This document shows, one piece after another, positions 56,703 to 64,000 of a stretch of 64,000 nt of DNA. The translations under genes and the position numbers were made by a program. The notes beneath the pieces are model-generated. The model worked only from the letters and a program-made list of their open reading frames with translations, had not been told where the DNA came from and did not search any database. The stretch covers positions 755 to 64,754 of the forward strand of contig JAAOMT010000776.1 of the NCBI GenBank assembly GCA_016748015.1, in the 5' to 3' direction. This DNA is from Geosiphon pyriformis. Its lineage: Eukaryota > Glomeromycota > Glomeromycetes > Archaeosporales > Geosiphonaceae. Numbering within the stretch: position 1 is the first letter of the stretch; each line of letters starts with the position of its first letter.

Positions 56703-58049
56703 TCACAAATAAATTGATTTAAGATTTGTAGTATTGTAAAGTAATCAGTATTAATTGTTTGAATATGATACAGATTTCTGTAGAATTATTCTAAATAAGT
56801 AGTAATTGCTTCTATATTATCTTGTTTAATAATAATAAAGCTAGTTAACAAGCAATTTATGCTATTATTATTATTAAAATACTGTAAAAACATGGTTTTA
56901 AATGTGTCAAAATTTTGGGGTTTGTTTACAAAATTTTAATATCATAAATCAACAGTATTCTGAAAAAAGTACAGAATAACTTGAAGTGCTCTGATATTGT
57001 TCCATCTATTGGCTGTAATAACTTTTTTTATATTGTTTAGTCATGCTTGGGTATTGTTTTTTTCATCTGTAAATTTTTCTAATTTGGCAATAAATGCATA
57101 TGTTATTGGTGCAAGTTGTTATTGTTGTGGTTGTTGTTAAGATTGTTGTTGTTATATAGCAATTGATGCAACTAGTAAATTGATCATGATAACTGGAGAT
57201 AAGTTTTGCTAAAGAATAAGAATGAAGTTTGGATTGTTTAAGTTTTGCAAAGTTTGTACAATTAGAGTTTGTACTTCCAGATTATTTGAAATTGGGTTTT
57301 GATTATTATTTTCTTGATTATTGTCTTTTTTTTTTTCTAATTCAGTATCTTCTCAATAATGAATTAATCTAAAATTTAATTGAAATAACAATAATTAAAG
57401 TCTTAATGGTATTTTTAATTGCAATTTAAATCTTTCAAAAAAATTGCTATAAGTTTCTAATAATTTGGCTTTTTTTTAATTATTTTAAAATAGTACTTTG
57501 AATAATAGTGTTTTTGTCATTGACATTGATGTAAATCTAGATGGTATGTGTATAGTACTTTTTGATATATAATGATATAATAGGTAAATAGATAAAATAA
57601 TTTTTGGTTTCTTTTAAGTAAGTGGTTGTATTTTTCTTGGTGTTCCTGCTGGAGTTTGTAATTTCTCTTTGTTTGCAAAGATAATAGGAAATTTTTGCTG
57701 AGTGTACTTCTTAATTTCTCTGTTTATTTCTGTAATTAGTGGTGCAAACAAATAATTTGGTAGAAGTATAGTGTTTTGTAATAGTTTACTGTAAAAATTT
57801 TTGAGTGTGGCTTTTGGATCTTTTTGGTTTTTCAAGTAGAATTTAATTTTTTTGTTGACATAGAAATTGAAAGCTGATTTTGCTGGCCAATAGTTACCTA
57901 TCAATCTGAAACAAGTTTAATAATATTAAAATAAAAATTTTATAAATTTTAAATGATTTTTTTCTATGTTTTTTTGGTCTGTCACTTTTTCAGATGGTTA
58001 ATATTGATGCTGGTTTTCTGTTAGATTATATTTTACAGGGAGTATCAAA
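56703..58049 (-). pseudogene. element F gag region, truncated
   Basis: Starts by the PBS near 58048 (TTTGATACTCCCTGTAA, decayed). N-terminal domain open at 57904-57614 (KSAFNFYVNKKIKFYLKNQK; LITEINREIKKYTQQKFPII). Linker and capsid-like domain continue to 56703, where ILNQFI-type sequence is cut by the LTR of element E. Stops at Gln and Trp positions. Confidence 0.78.
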
Positions 58050-58875
58050 TATTACAAATGATTATTTGGAATGTTAGAACAAATAACAAACCCATAACTT
58101 GGTGCTTAATAGCTGAGAATATTACTAATTTCTGAAAGTTTTAAGGTCTGAAGATTTTGGTTAAGTTTTTTGTATAATAAACAGAGATTTAATTAATGGT
58201 TTCTTTTGTGAATTTTTTTTAGTGTAATGGCTAGTTTATTCTGGCAGCTGTGTTTTTTTGGTAAACTATTCTTAAATTTCTACTCTTGTTTTTGGATTTT
58301 TTACCAAATTATCTTTGATATCAAATACTTAGCACTTAATTTTTTTAATTAATTAATAAACAACAAAAAAATAAAATAAAAAAAAATAAAAAAAATAAAA
58401 AAAAATAAGAAATTAATATCCTATTAATAATCATAATCAAGAATTATTGTTTTAATATAATTAAATATCAGAGTTTATTAACATAAATTATTAATAATAA
58501 AGAAATGATTAATATTATTAATCAAGCAATGATAAGATAAATTGAATAATAATGAGATATTTTATTGATATTAATAAAATTCTATTTCAAGTTATAGAAA
58601 ACTATCTTTTGAAAAAAAAAATATAAAATAAGTAATTATTATTAATTACTGTTCTGTTTAAGTTAAATTTTTTTTTGCTTCTAATACTCTTACTATATAT
58701 ACATAATTTATGTTATACAAGATTTCTTGAAATTTTTTAATTTCTTTGAAAAAAATTTGGAATTCTGGAATTCTGCAATTTCCCAAGAAGAATCTTGAAA
58801 TTTTTTTTCTTACTATGCTTATTTCTAATTGGCTATTTTACTTACTATTATAATTCCTACTTTTTATGAGTAATA
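58050..58875 (-). mobile_element. 5' LTR of element F (minus)
   Basis: 826 bp, TATTACAAAT at 58050 to GAGTAATA at 58875. It joins a decayed PBS and gag on the left, so it is a 5' LTR in minus orientation. Palindromes are mostly eroded (58735-58805). Stem TTATTAA/TTAATAA survives near 58470-58495. Pairing with the LTR at 29961-30745 as one element is plausible but not proven. Confidence 0.75.
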
Positions 58876-60256
58876 CTATCCAAAAAAACTATTCTTAAAT
58901 TAAAAAACCCACTTGTAAACAATATGTTTATAAAAATCAGTTAATATTTTAAGATAAAACATTTTTTTTGTTATTTTATTATCTACAAACAAATAGATTA
59001 ATAAAATGTTTTAATAAAATACTATGTAAATTACTTGTAAAAATAATTAATAAAATAGAACAAAAATAGAATTTATTTATCTTTATAGTTTTATTGACTT
59101 ATTAAACATTAAAACAAGATATTACAAAATTTATATTATTCAAATTAACTTATGAAAAGAATGCTATGTTATTTATAAAACTAATAAAAAACATCTATTC
59201 AACAGAACCAATAAATAAGAGCAACTTACAAAAAACTATTAAAAAATGGATTTATAAACTGCTAAAAAAATTAGAAAGCAATTACTGATGCATAATTATT
59301 AATATTAAGTACTTTTAAAAACAATAAAAAGTCTGTTATAATAACAAATTTTTAAAATAATCTATTGTTTACAAAATAGAAGACAAAGTTTTATTATATT
59401 AAACAAAAACAGAAAAACAATAAAACAAAAAATTTAACAATAAATAGAACAAATTTTTTTATGTTTATAATATTTTAAATAATAGAACATATAAGTTACA
59501 TCTAAATAATAAAATTTTGAAAAAAATTGCATATAATAACCGATTAAAAATCTATTATCAACAACAATTATTTGATTTGTTAATATCTAAATTAGAAACA
59601 TATATACTAATTATGTCTTCTAATTAAATCTTATAAAACTTAAAACCAATAATAATCATTAAATATTATCTAAGAAACAATTAATCTAACTAGTTACATT
59701 TTTGTTATTACTATTAATATTTAAAAAAAATTAAAACAATTCTAAAAATAATTAAAAATATTAGAAATATTAAATTATTAAAATTTTTTTTAATTTTATA
59801 TATAAAAATAATTTATTATTATTATAAATATACTTAAAAATATTATAAATACTTTTAATTTTTATTTTAGTTACTACAAAAATTTAATTTCCAATTAAAA
59901 ATTACTTTTAATAATTCTGAAATTTTATATAGAAAAAAAAATTCAGTCACACAAAAAAATAAGCTAAACACAATCTATTTTAAAACAATTTATATTGAAA
60001 AAAATAACAAAAAATTCAACAAAACAAAATTCCAGAAATTCAAAAAACTAACTGAAAAAAACAATATCTAACACTATTTTAGAGCAATATATTAACTCTA
60101 TATACTATTTTAATATTGTTCAAAAGTATTATTAACAAATAAAATAAACATATTTACTCTTAATAAAATTAAAAAACTTATTAACAACAAATTCTAAAAT
60201 TTATAAAAGTAAATAATTTAAACAAATACACAGATTTTTGTGTTAAATATTGATAT
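58876..60256 (+). pseudogene. element G, very old integrase and post-integrase remnant
   Basis: Recognisable integrase pieces (THLVNN-like NPLVNNM near 58915; YLQTNRLIKCFNKILCKLLV near 58980-59040; LNNKILKKIAYNNRLKIYYQ near 59505-59560). From about 59690 a fainter match to the extra ORF runs to about 60220. Nearly all Gln, Trp and Arg codons are gone. The sequence is cut at 58876 by the element F LTR and at 60257 by the element H LTR. Confidence 0.65.
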
Positions 60257-60990
60257 TGTTATGAATTAGAGTAACAAGCTAATGGATAGCAAGAGAGAAC
60301 AAGATTGTAGAGTAATGAAAGGAATCAAAGGGAATTCAACTTCAAAAAATGAATTAAATAAGTATAGATTTAATGTGCAAAATCAGTTTTATAAAATATC
60401 TTAGTTACTATACTTTTCAAAAGATAACCAAAGAATCTGAAGATAGAAAAATAGTCCATACTGTCAACAAATGATCACACACTGGTATAATTCTATGCCT
60501 TATATCAGTACTCTTAAAATTTAATATTAGGTATTAGATGTACTCTTTAGTCATATTTTATTCAATAATTTTTAAATACTACAATTACATATTTCAGAAA
60601 AAAGGTAGAAAACAACCAACAAGTAATCTTTTATTCTAAGATGTTCAGATATTTGAAAGTAGAGAAAGGGAAATTAGCAATTAGCAATAAAAGAATGATT
60701 AAGATGAAAGTTGTTATTTTATTTATTTTTTTTCTTTGATTCTTATATGCTTTTTTACAGCTAAGAGATTTATCACTTATATAGCTATCAAAAGTGATCA
60801 ATGATTAGATCAATAACTAAGTCAATAATCAAGTTAATGATTAGGTCAATAATCAGGTAAACAATCAGGTCAATGGTCAAATCATTGATCAGGTCAATAA
60901 TTACTTTCTAAAAATAGAGTGGCTAATTATATGACATTAGTAGCTAATATATGTGATAATTAATAAGAAGTATAAATTTCAACCATAATA
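60257..60990 (-). mobile_element. LTR of element H (3' LTR, minus)
   Basis: 734 bp from TGTTATGAAT (60257) to CCATAATA (60990), TA...CA on the minus strand. Directly above 60990 the minus strand has GGAGAGGATAA, a polypurine tract. Unrelated to the other LTRs. Carries a short tandem array at 60794-60900. Confidence 0.65.
60794..60900. repeat. short tandem repeat in LTR H, about 13-14 bp unit
   Basis: About eight copies of a TCAATAATCAGG-type unit with variants (GATTAGATCAATAACTAAG, AATCAGGTAAAC, GATCAGGTCAATA). Confidence 0.75.
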
Positions 60991-61660
60991 TTATCCTCTC
61001 CAAAAAGATTGAGCTCTGGCAAAATCAAGCTATTTATAGTATAATTTATTTGAAAAGTTTTATCTAACTTAAAGCTAACTAATTTGTTGAAGCATTTTGT
61101 GAATAGAATATATAATACTTAAGGTAAAATAAGTTTTATATTCAAGAGACCAAATCTTTGTATTAGAGTTTTGGCTCTTTTAACAATAATTAAAACTCTT
61201 GGAACATCTAACTATATAATGTCCAAAATTTCTGTCTGTATCTTTAAAATTGTTTTTTTCATGAATTTTATATCCTCTATAATTTCTCTAAGGTAACTAT
61301 AGAGTTTTAATTGCTTTCCATATGACAAATTTTTGTCTATGGGCAAAATTTCTTGGATTGTTTTTCCAATTGTGCTAGAAGATAAGAGTATAGCTGCTGT
61401 TATATTTTCTAACAGATATTTATCTATTTTGCTATCAATTTTTTCCTTTTTGGTAGTGGTTTTCTTTGGTCTAATAACAGTATGTGTTTTACTGTTATCA
61501 GTTATGGTAGTTTGTTTTCCAATAGTTAAAGTAGCATTTAGATAGTTTTTGATCCAATACTTATGAAGAGTATAGAAGACATTTTGAATGTTTTAATCCA
61601 GAAAATAATTGTTTATGTTGATTGAAGATACCTTTGTTTTGAGAATAATGCATTTATTTA
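60991..61660 (-). other. region between H integrase and 3' LTR
   Basis: Minus frame with few stops: PIDKNLSYGKQLKLYSYLRE, then IEDIKFMKKTIL and DVPRVLIIVKRAKTLIQRFG. Less AT-rich than the desert regions, so probably the C-terminal part of the element H polyprotein. No domain recognised. Confidence 0.4.
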
Positions 61661-64000
61661 TACTTGATTTTTGCTGATCATTTGGGTTGGTATTACCACA
61701 ACAAACAAACAATCAGGTCGTTTATAATATTTCTTGAGTCATGTACTATAAACAAAATGATTATTGAAGATTGTTCTGGATTGATCTTGAAGAATATAAA
61801 AACCATTGTTCAAAACTTTGTTGACTATAAAGGATCTTTTTCACTGGCTAGAGAATTTATCACCATAGACATTGTTTTTGTCTGAATGGTATTCTAATAC
61901 CAAGTCACCAATACTTAAAAAAAGTGTTTTATAGGTTTTCTTTTCTTAAGCTTTTCTTGGAATTGTTTTATCTTTTCAAAAACAATTATTTGTGCTTTTA
62001 CCAAGAAGTCAAGAATAGTACTAAGTCTTTTTTGCAAAATATCTTTGTAATTTCTTCAAAAAATATTGTCTCAATATCAGTTTCTATTGGTAGTATTGCC
62101 ATATGTCTATAGAGCAGATAAAAAGGTTCATAACTTGTTATGTCATAATTCACAATTCTATAAGCAAACAAAGCTGAAAGCAGTATTTTGTTTCATAAAT
62201 TTGTTTCTTTACTGGTTTTGGTTAAGGTTTTACATAGTATTCTATTGAAATGTTCTACTAAGCTATTTGTTTGAAAATGGTAAAAAAAAAAGTTTATAAC
62301 ATATTCTCATTTTTCTACAAAGTTCTTTAACCAGTGTACTGAGAAAAGCTCTTTCTCTATTAGATAAAAGTTTTTTGAAGCAGCCATAATGGCAGATGAT
62401 ATTTTCATAAATAAAATTGGCTATTGAGACTGCTGTTTAATCTGGAGTGGTTCTTGTTTCTACTCACTTTGTAAGATAATTGGTAGCTGTGATAATATAT
62501 CTGTTACTATTAGAAGTTATTGTTAAAGGTCCAAAAACATCTATACCAATTCTGTTAAATAGTTGACCAACAAAGATTGGATGGATATCTTTTTTGTAAT
62601 TGGGTTTGCCTTTTCTTTGGCAAATATCACAGGTTCTAATATATTCAGCAATATTCTTTCTTAAGATAGGCCAATAATAGCAAGCTAAAGTTTTCTGAAT
62701 TGTTTTTGTTTTTCCAAAGTGTCTAGCTAATAAGTTAGTGTGCATGTTGTATATTACAATTTCTCTTTTTTCAAATCTGATGACTCTCTGGGAGTGGTCA
62801 AAATCTTTTCTGTTTCTTTTATATAATTGGTTCTGGCAGATCAAATAAAAATTTGAATGTTTGTACAAATATTTTCTTTGCTGTCAAGTGTATTCTGATG
62901 AGTATTGTTCTTTATCCAAAAATTTCATTAAGACAGAGTAGTTGTCCAAGTTTATTATTGTGTTTGTCAAAAAAGAGAGTTACTAATAATTAAAGTGGGT
63001 TGGTTTGAAAAGCTTGTACTGTTACTGGATGGTAAATCTAAAGAAAGTGTTGGCATTTTGATGATTTGCTCCTTTGCAGTATTGAATATCATAGTCAAAT
63101 TCATTCAAGTGGAGTATCCAGCAAGTTATTTATTTGTGTTCCAGCTTTTTTTTATTGCACAGCCAAACTAAGACTTGATAATCTATTACCATTAAAAATT
63201 TCACACCAAAAAAATATTGATCCCAGTAATTAGTAGTTCAAATTACTACTAAACATTCTTGTTCAGTTACTAAATAATTCTTTTCTGCTGGTGTGAGAAA
63301 TCTACTGATATATGCTATGACATGTTTTCTGTTATTTTTATCTTTTTGTAAAAAGACAGCACCAAGTCTATAGCCAAATACATTAGTATGGAGAATGAAA
63401 GATTAGTCCAGATTAAGTTGCTTGAAAATTGGTTCAGTAACAAGTTTTTTCTTCAGAATTTCAAAAGCTTTTTGTTGATAAGTGCCCCAGTAATAATTAA
63501 CATTTTTCTTAAGTAGTTGATTGAAAGAAAAAGCAATTTTGGAGAAATCCTTAATAAATTTGTAATAGTAAAAAGCCAAACCAAGAAAAGAGCATAGTTC
63601 AAGAACATTTATTAGTTGTCAAATGTTTTGAACTTTTTTAACTTTAGCTAAATCAGAGAAGATTCTATTTTTTATAATAAGATAACCAAAAAACTAAGTG
63701 AATTGGTCTAAAGAAAAATTTAATTGAATTGATCTTAAGACCAATATTTCTGAACAGGTCAAAAACCTTCTGCAAATGTTTAAGGTGTTCATTTCAAATT
63801 TTTGAGTAGATCATTATGTCATCTAATTAGACCAGAACAAATTTTTTTTACTGATTCAAATGCTTTGTTCATTAGGCATTAAAAAGTGGGAGAAACATTG
63901 GTAAAACCAAAAGGCATGACTGTAAATTCATAGATGCCATATTTGGTAATAAAAGCAGTTTTCTTTCTGCTTTCTGGATCTATCTCTACTTGCCAGAATC
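61661..64000 (-). pseudogene. element H pol: RT - RNase H - integrase (Ty3/gypsy, second family)
   Basis: From the window edge: FWQVEIDPESRKKTAFITKY and MPFGFTN (RT), an LDDIMIYS active site after a frame change near 63810 with both Asp kept, LKHLQKVFDLFRNIGLKIN, then RNase H (FGVKFLMVIDYQVLVWL near 63190) and integrase. The integrase zinc-binding and core start form an open stretch at 62868-62464 (MHTNLLARHFGK, CDICQRKGK, GIDVFGPLTI). It continues in other frames with LLSNRERAFL near 62365, then a C-terminal domain (LVKAQIIVFEKIKQFQEKLK near 61970; INKVLNN-like and ILQDQS near 61790; KYYKRPDCLFVVVI near 61690). Runs off the window at 64000. Frameshifts and stops make it inactive. Confidence 0.82.

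Noticed and set aside
29961-58875. Treating the LTRs at 29961-30745 and 58050-58875 as the certain pair of one element F
   Set aside because: Orientation and content fit, but flanks CTGC and CTAT match only if transitions are allowed and the sequence on the two outer sides (A and G) overlaps rather than continues, so the pairing stays tentative.

Overview
This is a very AT-rich eukaryotic window with no intact gene visible. It is a graveyard of transposable elements with a few scraps of host genes. Two broken protein-kinase-like genes (one with a clear 69-bp spliceosomal intron), a LINE whose ORF carries a C-terminal RNase H, a Tc1-type transposon and repeated Ty3/gypsy insertion together suggest an early-diverging fungus. 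An arbuscular mycorrhizal fungus (Glomeromycotina, perhaps a large Gigasporales-type genome) fits best. That assignment is inference from family resemblance, not proof.

Layout. 1-7.9 kb: AT-rich sequence with a decayed unknown gene (386-835, minus), three tandem-repeat tracts (2.57-3.56 kb) and a decayed lipase-like gene (5.1-5.85 kb, minus). 7938-9213: a complete but dead Tc1/mariner element (TA target, DD34E). 10.7-11.2 kb: kinase-like fragment. 12083-14805: 5'-truncated LINE on the minus strand with a poly(A) tail. 17.1-18.2 kb: kinase-like pseudogene, minus. From 18.2 kb to the end, almost everything is Ty3/gypsy sequence: LTR family A (18246-19329 minus; 25644-26687 plus, a solo LTR), truncated minus element B (19330-22670), plus element A (22869-29960), an old minus element F in two pieces (29961-30976 with 41082-41430, and 56703-58875), complete element C (30977-41077, TSD ATGG), plus element E in two pieces (41431-43644 and 54544-56702), complete element D (43807-53920, TSD CTGT), old plus remnant G (58876-60256), and a different gypsy family H (60257 to beyond 64000, minus).

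The main A/B/C/D/E/F family is unusual. One uninterrupted frame of about 8.3 kb in element C runs gag - CCHC knuckle - retropepsin - cysteine-rich zinc-finger-like region - dUTPase-like domain - reverse transcriptase - RNase H - integrase - conserved stop - extra conserved C-terminal ORF. No AUG is visible at its start, which lies inside the primer binding site. Its LTRs carry arrays of GGAATTCC-type palindromes upstream of a TATA box, and two adjacent stem-loops whose pairing persists in divergent LTR families.

The elements were killed mainly by G:C to A:T transitions. Trp, Arg and Gln codons became stops, and catalytic Asp codons became Asn in all five reverse transcriptases of the A/C/D/E/LINE set. 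This is a RIP-like or methylcytosine-deamination signature. The nesting gives a relative order: C inside F; D inside a solo LTR that is itself inside E; E against the gag of F; a family-A solo LTR inside element A.
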